Shown piece by piece: positions 1-9,295 of a stretch of 64,000 nucleotides of DNA. Under the pieces are notes generated by a model. It was given only the letters and a program-made list of their open reading frames with translations, did not search any database and had not been told where the DNA came from. Where the stretch lies: positions 434,001-498,000 of the forward strand of contig JADJFT010000001.1 of assembly GCA_016708465.1 (NCBI GenBank), given 5' to 3'. This stretch comes from Rhodanobacteraceae bacterium (GTDB taxonomy: Bacteria; Pseudomonadota; Gammaproteobacteria; Xanthomonadales; Ahniellaceae). The first letter of the stretch is position 1, and each line of letters begins with the position of its first letter. A program made the position numbers and the translations under genes.

Positions 1-681
1 CTCGGCGACGTCGAATGGCGCACGATTCGTTTCAGCGAGTCCGGAGATGAAATAGATCAGGAACAGCGGAAATAGCGGCCACATGAACCACTCGAAAATG
101 CCGCCATTACCACCCTGCGCACGTACGATCTCCGACAGGTTCAGGCTGCCGGCCGCAATCAACACGCCGACCAGTGCGAACCCCATGGCGATCTCGTAAG
201 AAATCACTTGAGCGGCTGCACGCATGGCACCGAGGAAGGCGTACTTCGAGTTCGATGCCCACCCGGCGAGAATGATGCCGTACACACCCATCGAGGTCAT
301 TGCCAGCAGATAAAGGAGACCGGCGTTCACGTCAGAATGCACCATGCCGTCGCCCGCCGGAACCACCGCCCAGGCCGCGAATGCAGGAATCAAGGCGAGC
401 ATCGGCGCAAGTCGAAACAGAAATAAATTCGACTTCGAAGGAATGATGATTTCTTTGAACAACAGCTTGAACACGTCCGCAAACGGCTGCAGGAAACCTT
501 TGCCGATGTAGACCGGCCCGCGACGTACCTGCATCCAGCCGATCACCCAGCGTTCCGTCACCGTGAAGAACGCCACCGCAAGGATCAGCGGCACGATCGG
601 CAGCAACAAGATCTTGACCGTCATCCACAAGGTCGGAAATTCCGCCGTGTAGGTATTGAATAACGACAGCAACTGGTCCAT
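1..681 (-). CDS. nuoH: NADH-quinone oxidoreductase subunit H (partial, C-terminus beyond the window)
   Basis: Membrane subunit of complex I that helps form the quinone-binding chamber with NuoB and NuoD. Reading down from the ATG at 681 gives 227 residues with no stop before the window edge. The protein begins MDQLLSLFNTYTAEFPT, is strongly hydrophobic, and reaches the NuoH hallmark AETNRAPFDVAE at the last visible codons. The family is usually about 330-360 residues, so roughly one third is missing because of the window boundary. The nuoG stop lies one base upstream of the start (TGACATG), so the genes are coupled in the nuo operon. Identification is secure. Confidence 0.95.
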   Translation of the reverse strand, partial: MDQLLSLFNTYTAEFPTLWMTVKILLLPIVPLILAVAFFTVTERWVIGWMQVRRGPVYIGKGFLQPFADVFKLLFKEIIIPSKSNLFLFRLAPMLALIPAFAAWAVVPAGDGMVHSDVNAGLLYLLAMTSMGVYGIILAGWASNSKYAFLGAMRAAAQVISYEIAMGFALVGVLIAAGSLNLSEIVRAQGGNGGIFEWFMWPLFPLFLIYFISGLAETNRAPFDVAE

Positions 682-682
682 G

Positions 683-2966
683 TCAGGCCCTCGTCACAGT
701 CAGGCCGGCACCATTGGGCGCCAGTGCAGCAGTTTCGGAATGACCGAGTTCAACCCAGACCGCGCCGACCGGCACGCCCGAATCAGCAAAGGCCGGTAGT
801 TCAACGCTGTGTTTTCCATCCGAGACTTTGCCGCGGCCGCCCTGAGCCAAGCCGGCAGAACGAAAATCGCCTGGGTTGAGTGCGATTCCGGGCGGGTGGG
901 CCAGGGGTCGCCAACAATGCTGGCGAACGCCGCAGCACTGCGTCTGAACGATAAATCGGAACGGTCGCGATACGCGTCAGACCGGTGCCCTGCTTCGTCG
1001 TCACGGTCATTGCCGAAGACGTCGGTACGACTGCGGCCAACTTATCCGCCATGCGCTCACGCAATTCGTTCAACTCGGTGAAGTCAAAACCGGGCAAGCC
1101 CAATGCAGCGCCAAGTGCACGCAGAGCGCGCCAGCCCGAGCGTGCATCGCCCGGCAATTTCGCGCCGGCAACAACCGACTGCGCAATGCCATCGACATTG
1201 ACATAGGTGCCGTCGATTTCCGGCGCCAAACCGACCGGCAACAGCGCATGCGCGGTGCGCTTCACGCCATTGCATGCGTAAGCACCAATGTAGACATGGA
1301 ACTCGGCGCTGGAACGCGCATCGTCGTAGGCCTTCGAACGAAGGGTGTCCTGCGATCCAGCGTGATACGTCAATAACGCCTTGCTCGGCTGTGCGAGGAT
1401 CTGTGCGGCGCTGCGGCCACCTTCGCTCGGCATCACGCCGACGCGCGCGAGACCGACGCCGTTCGCGCCTGACGCGACTTCGTTGAATGCGGTGTGTGTC
1501 GTTGTCGCAAGCACTCGGGCGAGTGCACGCAACGCTGTGGCTGCCGGGTGCTGCACCGCGAAATCGCCGAAAATCAATACCGAACTCGATGCATCGATCA
1601 GCCGCTTCGCGATCGCGCGATGGCCGTCTTCGATGGTCGCGTCGGCGATCAGTTTGGCTAACTCGCCGTCAGCGCCGGTGTTGGTTAACTCGAGCGCTGC
1701 CCGCGTAATTGCCGCTAGTTCGCTCAGCATCTGCCAAGGCTCAACCACGCGCGCCGTTTTCGTCTCGAAATGGAAGTCGAAATCGATCGGATTCACCGCA
1801 TCAATCGAGGCGCCATGTTTCCAAGCCTTACGCACACGGTGGCCAAGCAGCGGCTGATCGAGACGCGGATTCGATCCGATCAACAGCACTGCCCCAACCT
1901 TTTCGATGTCGGCCAACGGCAGTTCGAAGGTTGCGCCGGCGTTGCGATCTAAGGCATCGACGACACGCAAGCGATGATCGATATTCAAACTACCGAGGCC
2001 ACGCAGGACCGCGGCGAGCAGGAAGCCTTCCTCGCTCGACGTCATCGGTGCAACCAATGCAGCGATCTGGTCGCCACCGTGCGCTTGCTGGACACGGCGT
2101 AGGCCATCGGCGACGAAGCGAATTGCTTCGTCCCAAGTCACCGCCTTCAGCGCACCATCGACGCCACGGATCATCGGCTGCGTCGCTCGATCATCCGCGT
2201 ACAGACCCTGATGGCTATAGCGATCGCGGTCTGACAACCAGTTCTCGTTGATCGCCTCGTTGTGCTTGGGCACCGTGCGTAACACTTCACCACGACGCGT
2301 GTGCAGGAACAAATTGGAACCCAGCGCATCGTGATAACCGATCGACTCGCGCGCGATCAATTCCCAAGCGCGCGCCCGGTAGCGGAACGGTTTGTTGGTC
2401 AGTGCACCGACCGGGCAGACATCGATGATGTTGCCGCCAAGCTCGGTTTCGATGATCTCGCTCATGAAACGGACGCAGCGCGTGCAATGGATGCAGCGGG
2501 TCATGTCGGTCGCGATCAGCGGCCCGATGTCCTCGTCGGCGACGACGCGCTTGCGCTCGACGAAACGCGAGACCGAACGACCGTAGCCCATGGCCACGTC
2601 CTGCAACTCACATTCGCCACCTTGGTCGCAAACCGGACAGTCGAGTGGATGATTGATCAGCAGGAATTCCATCACGTTGCGCTGCGAATTCAGCGCACGT
2701 TCGGAACGCGTGCGAATCTTCATGCCTTCCATCACTGGCGTCGCGCAGGCCGGCACTGGTTTCGGTGCTTTTTCGACATCGACCAAACACATGCGGCAAT
2801 TTGCGGCGATTGGCAGCTTCTCGTGATAGCAGAAGCGCGGAACGGCGATGCGCGCCTTGTCGGTGGCATGAATGATCATCGAGCCTTTAGGCACCTGCAT
2901 GGCGATGCCATCCACTTCGATGTTCACCAGATCAGGTGCGGTGGAATTACTCGGCTGCGCACTCAT
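683..2966 (-). CDS. nuoG: NADH-quinone oxidoreductase subunit G (frameshift near the C-terminus)
   Basis: Large Fe-S subunit of the NADH dehydrogenase arm of complex I. The start MSAQPSNS at 2966 overlaps the nuoF stop by ATGA. The N-terminus carries the ferredoxin-type [2Fe-2S] cysteines (CYHE, CRMC, PACATPV), then HPLDCPVCDQGGEC and a CIHCTRC [4Fe-4S] motif, followed by a molybdopterin-oxidoreductase-like domain. Around position 899 the frame breaks: one frame runs into a non-conserved tail ending at 801, while another continues with AHPPGIALNPGDFRSAGLAQ and ends at the TGA at 683-685, immediately before nuoH. The extent is 2284 bases, one more than a multiple of three. I infer an indel error, since the restored C-terminus meets nuoH exactly. 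Expected product is about 761 residues. Confidence 0.93.
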
Positions 2967-4309
2967 GCCGCGGCTCCTCGCTGGACGTCGACGATCGAGC
3001 GGCCGTTGACGATGAAGTATTCGAATTCGTGCCAGTAGTGGCGCAGAAAGCCCTGCACCGGCCACGCGGCAGCTTCGCCGAACGCACAAATGGTGTGGCC
3101 TTCAATCTGGCCGGCAGCTTGCTTCAACATATGCAAGTCATCCAGCGTCGCTTTGCCGTCGACGATGCGCGTCAACATGCGATACATCCAGCCGGTGCCT
3201 TCGCGGCACGGGGTGCATTGACCACACGATTCGGCATAGTAGAAACGCGAGATGCGTTGGCAGGCGCGAACCATGCAGGTGCTGTCGTCCATCACGATCA
3301 CGGCACCCGAGCCGAGACCGGAACCGGCCTTCTGGATACTGTCGTAATCCATGGTGAGACCGAGCATGGTCTCAGCCGGTAGCACCGGCATCGACGACCC
3401 ACCGGGAATCACTGCCTTGAGTGTGCGTCCGCTGCGCACGCCGCCGGCCATGTCCAGCAGGTCCTTGAATGGTGTGCCGAGGCGAATCTCAAAGTTGCCT
3501 GGCGTATTGACGTGACCCGACACCGAGAACACTTTAGGGCCGCCGTTGTTCGGTTTGCCAAGGCCGAGGAACCATTCGGCACCGTTGCGAATGATCGCCG
3601 GTACCGATGCGTAAGTTTCAGTGTTGTTGATCGTCGTTGGCTTGCCAAACAGGCCGAAGTTGGCCGGGAACGGTGGCTTGAAGCGGGGCTGGCCCTTCTT
3701 GCCTTCCAGCGATTCCATCAGCGCGGTTTCTTCGCCACAAATGTAGGCGCCGGCACCGAGTGCGTTGTGGATGTCGATGTCGACACCACTACCGAGGATG
3801 TTCTTGCCCAGCCAACCGTGCGCGTAGGCGTCCTTCAGTGCCAGTTCGATACGTTCGAACGGCTCATGATGGAACTCGCCGCGCATGTAGTTGTAGGCCA
3901 CGGTCGAACCGGTCGCGTAACACGCGATCGCCATGCCTTCGATCACTGCATGCGGGTTGTAACGCAGGATGTCGCGGTCTTTGCAGGTGCCAGGTTCAGA
4001 TTCATCCGAATTACACAGGATGTACTTCTGGACCGGCGCATTGCGCGGCATGAAACTCCATTTCAACCCAGTCGGAAAACCAGCACCGCCGCGACCGCGC
4101 AATCCGGACTGTTTGACCATCTCGATCAGTGCTGCTTGATCCATTTTCTCGGTCAGGATCTTGCGCAGCGCTTGATAGCCACCGGCCTTCAAGTAACTGT
4201 CATAGGTCCACGGCTGATCGAAGTGGAGAGTGGTGAACACCACGTTGTGTTCCTGCGGGGCAGGTCCAACGGAGCCATGTCGATCCAGATAGGAAGGTCC
4301 GTGTGCCAT
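2963..4309 (-). CDS. nuoF: NADH-quinone oxidoreductase subunit F
   Basis: NADH- and FMN-binding subunit of complex I, passing electrons from NADH to the Fe-S chain. The protein has 448 residues from the ATG at 4309 (MAHGPSYLDRHG), five bases after the nuoE stop. An upstream extension is open but unlike the family. The glycine-rich GRGGAGFPTG (about residues 72-81) and ESEPGTCKDRD belong to the FMN/NADH site, and CGQCTPCREG in the C-terminal third supplies [4Fe-4S] ligands. Length and full-length similarity match gammaproteobacterial NuoF, and the frame is intact. It overlaps nuoG by four bases. Confidence 0.97.
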   Translation of the reverse strand: MAHGPSYLDRHGSVGPAPQEHNVVFTTLHFDQPWTYDSYLKAGGYQALRKILTEKMDQAALIEMVKQSGLRGRGGAGFPTGLKWSFMPRNAPVQKYILCNSDESEPGTCKDRDILRYNPHAVIEGMAIACYATGSTVAYNYMRGEFHHEPFERIELALKDAYAHGWLGKNILGSGVDIDIHNALGAGAYICGEETALMESLEGKKGQPRFKPPFPANFGLFGKPTTINNTETYASVPAIIRNGAEWFLGLGKPNNGGPKVFSVSGHVNTPGNFEIRLGTPFKDLLDMAGGVRSGRTLKAVIPGGSSMPVLPAETMLGLTMDYDSIQKAGSGLGSGAVIVMDDSTCMVRACQRISRFYYAESCGQCTPCREGTGWMYRMLTRIVDGKATLDDLHMLKQAAGQIEGHTICAFGEAAAWPVQGFLRHYWHEFEYFIVNGRSIVDVQRGAAA

Positions 4310-4314
4310 GGGAT

Positions 4315-4842
4315 TCACTTCAGTCCGTCGAGAACTGCATCCACCGATGCGGTGGTGAGCTTCTCGTGATAGTGGCCGTTGACAACCATCATCGGTGCGC
4401 ACGCACAGGCCGCGAGACACTCTTCCTCGCGCTTGAGGTAGACGCGCCCGTCAGCGGTCGATTCGCCGAGTTGGATTCCGAGTTTGCGCTCGCAATGGCG
4501 CACGATGTCCTCAGCGCCATTGAGCCAACACGAGATATTGGTGCAGATGGCCACGTTATTGCGGCCGACCGGCGTGGTTTCGTACATCGAATAGAAGCTC
4601 GCAACCTCGTAAGCCCAGATCGGCGGTAAATCGAGATACTTGGCGACGGCGGTGATCAGCGCATCGGTCAGGTGGCCGTGGTTTTGATCTTGAGCGGCCC
4701 AAAGTGCCTGCAACAGCGCCGAACGCTTGCGCTCGGATGGGAACTTTGCGGCCCAATGATCGATGTGCGCGATCGTCGCGCTGCTCAATACGGTCTTTGG
4801 ATTGATGTCCTTGACCTGTTCGAAATTACCGGTGGCTTTCAT
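4315..4842 (-). CDS. nuoE: NADH-quinone oxidoreductase subunit E
   Basis: Thioredoxin-like [2Fe-2S] subunit of complex I, partner of NuoF. The 175-residue protein carries the paired cysteine motifs ICTNISC (about residue 100) and EECLAACACAPM (about residue 140), which hold the binuclear cluster. The start at 4842 (MKATGNFEQVKDINP) lies 18 bases after the nuoD stop, and the stop is five bases before nuoF. Frame and length are normal for the family. Confidence 0.96.
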   Translation of the reverse strand: MKATGNFEQVKDINPKTVLSSATIAHIDHWAAKFPSERKRSALLQALWAAQDQNHGHLTDALITAVAKYLDLPPIWAYEVASFYSMYETTPVGRNNVAICTNISCWLNGAEDIVRHCERKLGIQLGESTADGRVYLKREEECLAACACAPMMVVNGHYHEKLTTASVDAVLDGLK

Positions 4843-4860
4843 GGTCTGTCCTGCCCGCGC

Positions 4861-6112
4861 TCAGCGATCGATCTCGCCGAACACGACGTCGAATGTGCCG
4901 ATCAGTGCAACCACGTCCGGCAACATGTGCCCGGTCGCGATCTCGTCCATCGCCGAAAGATGCGCAAAACCCGGTGCGCGCAGCTTCAATCGAAACGGTT
5001 TGTTCGCCCCATCGGCGATGATAGGCGCCGAACTCGCCCTTCGGCGCTTCGACCGCGGCGTACACTTCGCCAGCCGGCACTGAGTAGCCCTCGGTGAAGA
5101 GTTTGAAGTGATGAATCAGCGCTTCCATGTCGTTCTTCATCTCTTCGCGCTTTGGCGGCGCGACCTTGTAGTTTTGCACCATCACCGGTCCCGGATTCGC
5201 GCGCAGCCAAGCCACGCACTGCTTGATGATGTGGTTCGATTGCCGCATTTCCTCGACGCGCACAAGGTAACGGTCATAACAGTCGCCGTTCTTGCCGATC
5301 GGAATCTGGAACTTGAACTTGTCATAAGCAGCATAGGGCTGCTTGCGGCGCAGATCCCATTCGATACCGGAACCACGCAGCATCGGGCCGGTCATGCCCC
5401 AAGCCAACGCCTGTTCCGGTGATACCACGCCGATGCCGACGGTACGCTGCTTCCAAATGCGATTGTCGGTGAGCAGCGTTTCGTATTCGTCGACGCGCTT
5501 CGGGAAGTCATCGGTAAAGGCATCGAGGAAATCCAGCATCGACCCTTCACGCCAGGCATTCACGCGTTTCAGATCCTTGCCCTTGGTCCACGGCGACTCG
5601 CGGTACTTCGGCATCTGTGCCGGCAAGTCGCGGTAGACGCCGCCGGGTCGGTAATAGGTCGCATGCATGCGTGCGCCCGAGACCGCCTCGTAGCAGTCCA
5701 TCAACTCTTCGCGCTCGCGGAACGCATACAGGAACAGCGTCATCGCACCGAGGTCGAGTGCATTCGAGCCAAGCCACATCAGATGATTCAAGATGCGGGT
5801 GATTTCATCGAACAGGGTGCGGATCACTTGCGCGCGCTCCGGCACGGCAACACCAAGCAACTGCTCGATCGCGCGCACATAGGCGTGTTCATTGCACATC
5901 ATCGACACGTAGTCGAGCCGATCCATGTAACCGATCGACTGGTTGTACGGCTTCGACTCGGCAAGTTTCTCGGTACCACGATGCAACAGGCCGACATGCG
6001 GGTCGGCACGCATCACCGTTTCGCCGTCCAGTTCCAGCACCAAGCGCAGCACGCCATGCGCGGCAGGATGCTGCGGGCCGAAGTTGATCGTGTAGTTGCG
6101 GATCTCTTGCAT
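4861..6112 (-). CDS. nuoD: NADH-quinone oxidoreductase subunit D (frameshift near the C-terminus)
   Basis: 49-kDa-type subunit of complex I that forms the quinone site with NuoB. I chose the ATG at 6112 (MQEIRNYTINFGPQHPAAHG) because an AGGGA ribosome site lies seven bases upstream; an in-frame GTG at 6118 is too close to it. GPQHPAAHG and HVGLLHRGTEK are family hallmarks. Near 5025 the frame breaks just after GEVYAAVEAPKGEFG: one frame continues with non-conserved sequence, while another gives IIADGANKPFRLKLRAPGF and ends FDVVFGEIDR at the stop 4861-4863. The extent is one base over a multiple of three. The expected product is about 417 residues, a normal length. I infer an indel error. Confidence 0.94.
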
Positions 6113-6114
6113 GC

Positions 6115-6843
6115 TCACTTCCCTGCCGCGCGTGCTGCGGATTCGGAGCGCGCCTGGTCGTAGCGGGCGTCGTCGCGGACCACGCGCGGTACGCCAACGC
6201 GCGGTTCAATCGACACCGGCTCGTAGATCACCCGCTGTTTTTCGGCGTCGTAACGCACTTCAACGTTGCCGATCAACGGGAAATCCTTACGGAACGGATG
6301 ACCGACGAAGCCGTAGTCGGTGAGAATGCGGCGCAAATCGGGATGTCCTTCGAACAGGATGCCGAACAAATCGAAGGCTTCCCGTTCGAACCAGTTCAGA
6401 CCACGCCAAAGACCGACCAGCGACGCCACCACCGGCAAGCCTTCATCCGGCGCAAAACAACGGATGCGCACGCGCCGGTTGTGTGCAAGTGACAGCAGGT
6501 GCACGACCACGGCGTAGCGTTGTTCTTTGTGTGCAGCTTCCGGGCGTTCAGACCAATTGAACCGGCCTGGACCGAAACCTTCGACGCCGCGCGAAAAACC
6601 TTCGCCGCTGACGTCACTGGTATCCCACTCGGCTTCGCCGAAACCAAGATAATCGACGCCGCACAAATCGACCGCTTGCTCGAAGCGAAATTCAGCCTCG
6701 TCGCGAAGTGCGCGCGCGACCTCCAGCCAACATTCGGTTTTGATCTCAACCGTCGGGCCATCGACCGAATCGATCACGCGCAGGATCTGGTCGGCGAATC
6801 GTTCACGCAACCGGTCGGAGAATCGAATTTCGCTGTCGCTCAT
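6115..6843 (-). CDS. nuoC: NADH-quinone oxidoreductase subunit C
   Basis: 30-kDa-type subunit of the peripheral arm of complex I, packing against NuoD. The 242-residue protein has the conserved GLNWFEREAFDLFGILFEGHP stretch (about residues 145-165) and the GHPFRKDFPLIG signature. It starts nine bases after nuoB, and its TGA is two bases before the chosen nuoD ATG. NuoC and NuoD are separate here, not fused as in E. coli. The frame is intact. Confidence 0.96.
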   Translation of the reverse strand: MSDSEIRFSDRLRERFADQILRVIDSVDGPTVEIKTECWLEVARALRDEAEFRFEQAVDLCGVDYLGFGEAEWDTSDVSGEGFSRGVEGFGPGRFNWSERPEAAHKEQRYAVVVHLLSLAHNRRVRIRCFAPDEGLPVVASLVGLWRGLNWFEREAFDLFGILFEGHPDLRRILTDYGFVGHPFRKDFPLIGNVEVRYDAEKQRVIYEPVSIEPRVGVPRVVRDDARYDQARSESAARAAGK

Positions 6844-6852
6844 GGCTCCTCC

Positions 6853-7416
6853 TTAGCGCGCGATAATCGCGTTCTTGCCGACGGTATTCGTCTTGCGGAT
6901 TTTTTTCTGCAACTGCAGGATGCCCCAGATCAGGGCCTCGGCAGTCGGCGGGCAACCGGGCACGTATACGTCAACCGGCACCACGCGATCGCAGCCGCGC
7001 ACGACCGAATACGAATAGTGGTAATAACCACCGCCATTGGCACATGACCCCATCGAAATGACCCATTTCGGCTCGGGCATCTGGTCGTACACACGGCGCA
7101 ACGCCGGCGCCATTTTGTTGACCAAGGTGCCGGCCACGATCATGACATCGGACTGACGTGGTGACGGTCGGAACACGACGCCATAGCGGTCAGTATCGAG
7201 ACGGGAGGCACCTGCCTGCATCATTTCGACCGCACAGCAGGCGAGGCCGAAAGTCATCGGCCACATTGAGCCGGTACGCGCCCAATTAACCAGGGCATCC
7301 ATCGATGCAACGGCGTACCCGCGCTCAATCAGCGGATTCGATGCATCCGGACGAAGAATGTCATCGACTTCACCGATCGGCTCGGGATTGTGGAAAAACG
7401 AGGTCTTTACGCCCAT
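6853..7416 (-). CDS. nuoB: NADH-quinone oxidoreductase subunit B
   Basis: Carries the terminal [4Fe-4S] cluster N2 that reduces quinone. The 187-residue product shows the tandem CC of LACCAVEMM, the cysteine of GSCANGGGYYHYSYSVV and the PGCPPTAEALIWG motif, which together supply the N2 ligands. It starts four bases after the nuoA stop (MGVKTSFFHNPEP). The frame is intact and length is normal. Confidence 0.97.
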   Translation of the reverse strand: MGVKTSFFHNPEPIGEVDDILRPDASNPLIERGYAVASMDALVNWARTGSMWPMTFGLACCAVEMMQAGASRLDTDRYGVVFRPSPRQSDVMIVAGTLVNKMAPALRRVYDQMPEPKWVISMGSCANGGGYYHYSYSVVRGCDRVVPVDVYVPGCPPTAEALIWGILQLQKKIRKTNTVGKNAIIAR

Positions 7417-7420
7417 GTGA

Positions 7421-7780
7421 TCACTCCCATTCCAGGGCTCCCTTCTTCCAGACGTAGGCGAAGCCCAGCACCAGAAGCAACAAGAACATGCCCATCTCGA
7501 TGAGCCCGATCAAGCCAATGTCGCGAAACACGACTGCCCACGGGAAGATGAACGCAATTTCGAGGTCGAAGACGATGAACAGGATCGCCATCAGGTAATA
7601 GCGCACGTCGAACTTCATACGCGCGTCTTCAAAGGGCAGGAAGCCGCACTCGTACGGCGCGAGTTTGTCCTTGCTGGGCTTGCTCGGACCAATCAGCGTG
7701 CCAATGGCGAGCAATGCGACCGCAATGATCGTCGCGAGGCCGAGAAACAGTAGTACCGGCAGGTATTCGGACAGTTCCAT
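7421..7780 (-). CDS. nuoA: NADH-quinone oxidoreductase subunit A
   Basis: Small membrane subunit of complex I, first gene of the nuo operon. The 119-residue protein has three hydrophobic segments (about residues 8-30, 62-84 and 88-110) with the YECGFLPFEDARMKFDVRYY loop typical of NuoA between the first two. It begins just downstream of the terminator that follows tRNA-Leu, so a promoter must lie within or just before positions 7781-7815, or transcription must read through. I could not identify a convincing promoter there. Confidence 0.96.
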   Translation of the reverse strand: MELSEYLPVLLFLGLATIIAVALLAIGTLIGPSKPSKDKLAPYECGFLPFEDARMKFDVRYYLMAILFIVFDLEIAFIFPWAVVFRDIGLIGLIEMGMFLLLLVLGFAYVWKKGALEWE

Positions 7781-7815
7781 ACGTTGCCCCGATTCCTCTT
7801 CGTGCGTCTTGCAGT

Positions 7816-7846
7816 AAAAAAGAAAGCCGCGATGCGGCTTCTTTTT
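7816..7846 (-). terminator. Hairpin terminator after tRNA-Leu
   Basis: On the minus strand the inverted repeat GAAGCCGC-(ATC)-GCGGCTTTC is flanked by A runs before and by T runs after, a typical intrinsic terminator. It lies between tRNA-Leu and nuoA and probably separates the tpiA-secG-tRNA transcript from the nuo operon. Confidence 0.75.
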
Positions 7847-7853
7847 AGGTGTC

Positions 7854-7938
7854 TGGTGCCCAAGGGGGGACTCGAACCCCCACGACTATCGTCGCTACCA
7901 CCTCAAGGTAGTGCGTCTACCAATTCCGCCACCTGGGC
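7854..7938 (-). tRNA. tRNA-Leu (anticodon GAG)
   Basis: An 85-base tRNA including an encoded 3' CCA. The acceptor stem GCCCAGG pairs with CTTGGGC (one G-U). The anticodon stem CTACC/GGTAG encloses TTGAGGT, giving anticodon GAG (reads CUC and CUU). A class II variable arm (CGAC-GATA-GTCG) and a complete T arm GGGGG-TTCGAGT-CCCCC are present. It lies between secG and nuoA, a conserved place for tRNA-Leu in gammaproteobacteria. All arms look intact, unlike the tRNA-Ser at 30.9 kb. Confidence 0.97.
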
Positions 7939-7966
7939 AATTTCTTATTCTAGCCGGTAGTCATCT

Positions 7967-8461
7967 TCAGTTAGAAGACTTCGGCTGTGCTGATTCGTTT
8001 GTTTTCGAGTCTTTCGGCACTTCGACCTGAGTCGCATCGGCCGATGTCGCCGCATTTGCATCAGTTGCTGCCGGCACATCGCTGGTCGCCGACGGTGCCA
8101 CCGGAACGTCACCGTTCGCTGGCGTGTTGGCAACGGCCGGTTTGGGCGCCTCAGCAGGGACTTCGGAGCTGGCCATCACCCCGAGGTCGACCTCGGTATT
8201 GGCCGCCTTCTTGGTGTTGTGGCTGATGTAGACGCCCATGCCGATACTGAGTGCGAAGAACAACACGGCCAGCCATTTGGTCGAACTACTGAGAAAGTTC
8301 GCCGAACCGCGCGAACCGAACACGGTCGCCGAAGCGCCACCGCCGAAACCAGACCCCGCTTGCGCACCGGAACCGCGCTGCAGCAGGATCAAACTGATCA
8401 TCGCCAGCGCCACCACAACGTAAAGTGCCAGCAAGATCTTGAGACCAAGTTCGAAGCTCAT
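7967..8461 (-). CDS. secG: Preprotein translocase subunit SecG
   Basis: Small inner-membrane component of the SecYEG channel. The 164-residue protein has two transmembrane segments (about residues 5-26 and 62-82) joined by the glycine-rich ILLQRGSGAQAGSGFGGGAS loop that defines SecG. The C-terminal half is a long Ala/Pro/Thr-rich low-complexity extension, making it longer than the E. coli protein (about 110 residues). It follows tpiA by 20 bases and precedes tRNA-Leu, as in related genomes. Confidence 0.94.
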   Translation of the reverse strand: MSFELGLKILLALYVVVALAMISLILLQRGSGAQAGSGFGGGASATVFGSRGSANFLSSSTKWLAVLFFALSIGMGVYISHNTKKAANTEVDLGVMASSEVPAEAPKPAVANTPANGDVPVAPSATSDVPAATDANAATSADATQVEVPKDSKTNESAQPKSSN

Positions 8462-8481
8462 TTCTATATCCAGGATGCGTT

Positions 8482-9228
8482 TCAGTGGGCCGCGGCACGG
8501 ATGATCGCGACGAAATCGTCTGCGACCAGCGACGCACCGCCGATCAATCCGCCGTCGATATCCGACTGTGCAAACAGCGTCGCCGCATCGTTCGGCTTGA
8601 CGCTGCCGCCATACAGGATACGCAGCGAGCCAGCGATATTAGCAGAATCTTTTGCGACCACGCCACGCAGCAGGGCATGAACGGCTTGAGCCTGTTCAGG
8701 CGTGGCGGTGCGCCCAGTACCGATCGCCCACACCGGCTCGTAAGCAAGCACTGCGTTCGCGAAGGCATTTACGCCAGCAGCATCGAGCACCGCCTGCACC
8801 TGCATCGATACCACCGCATCGGTTTCGCCGGCATCACGCTGCGCCAAGGTTTCGCCGACGCAAAGTATCGGCGTCAAACCGGCCGCCTGAACCGCGATGA
8901 ATTTAGCCGCGATCAGCGCGTCTGACTCGGAGTGGTATTGGCGACGTTCGGAATGGCCGAGGATGACGTAGCGGCAGCCCGACTCGTGCAGCATGCCGGC
9001 GGCCACTTCACCGGTATATGCACCACCGGCGTGTGTGCTGGCATCTTGAGCGCCCAGCGCGATCGTCGTCGCGGCCGCGAGCACGCTGTGCAAATAGGGA
9101 TACGGCGGCATCACCGCGACATCGACGTCGGGAAACGGCCCTGCTGCTTCGATCGCTGCGACCAGTTCACGCGCCATTGCGAAGCTGCCATGCATTTTCC
9201 AGTTGCCGGCAATCAACATTCGACGCAT
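8482..9228 (-). CDS. tpiA: Triose-phosphate isomerase
   Basis: Interconverts dihydroxyacetone phosphate and glyceraldehyde 3-phosphate in glycolysis and gluconeogenesis. The 248-residue TIM barrel begins MRRMLIAGNWKMHG, with the catalytic Lys in GNWKMHG, catalytic His in ILGHSERR, catalytic Glu and flexible loop in AYEPVWAIGTGRTA, and phosphate-binding LYGGSVKP. Length and frame are normal. It heads the tpiA-secG-tRNA-Leu unit. Confidence 0.97.
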   Translation of the reverse strand: MRRMLIAGNWKMHGSFAMARELVAAIEAAGPFPDVDVAVMPPYPYLHSVLAAATTIALGAQDASTHAGGAYTGEVAAGMLHESGCRYVILGHSERRQYHSESDALIAAKFIAVQAAGLTPILCVGETLAQRDAGETDAVVSMQVQAVLDAAGVNAFANAVLAYEPVWAIGTGRTATPEQAQAVHALLRGVVAKDSANIAGSLRILYGGSVKPNDAATLFAQSDIDGGLIGGASLVADDFVAIIRAAAH

Positions 9229-9295
9229 GGCCAGTCTCCGCTCAAGGGGCGCGCAGGATAATCTCCACCCTCCCCTGCGGCAATTGATTCAGCTC

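Noticed and set aside
1709..2251. Plus-strand open frames within nuoG
   Set aside because: The minus strand carries nuoG with full cysteine motifs; these frames are shadows.
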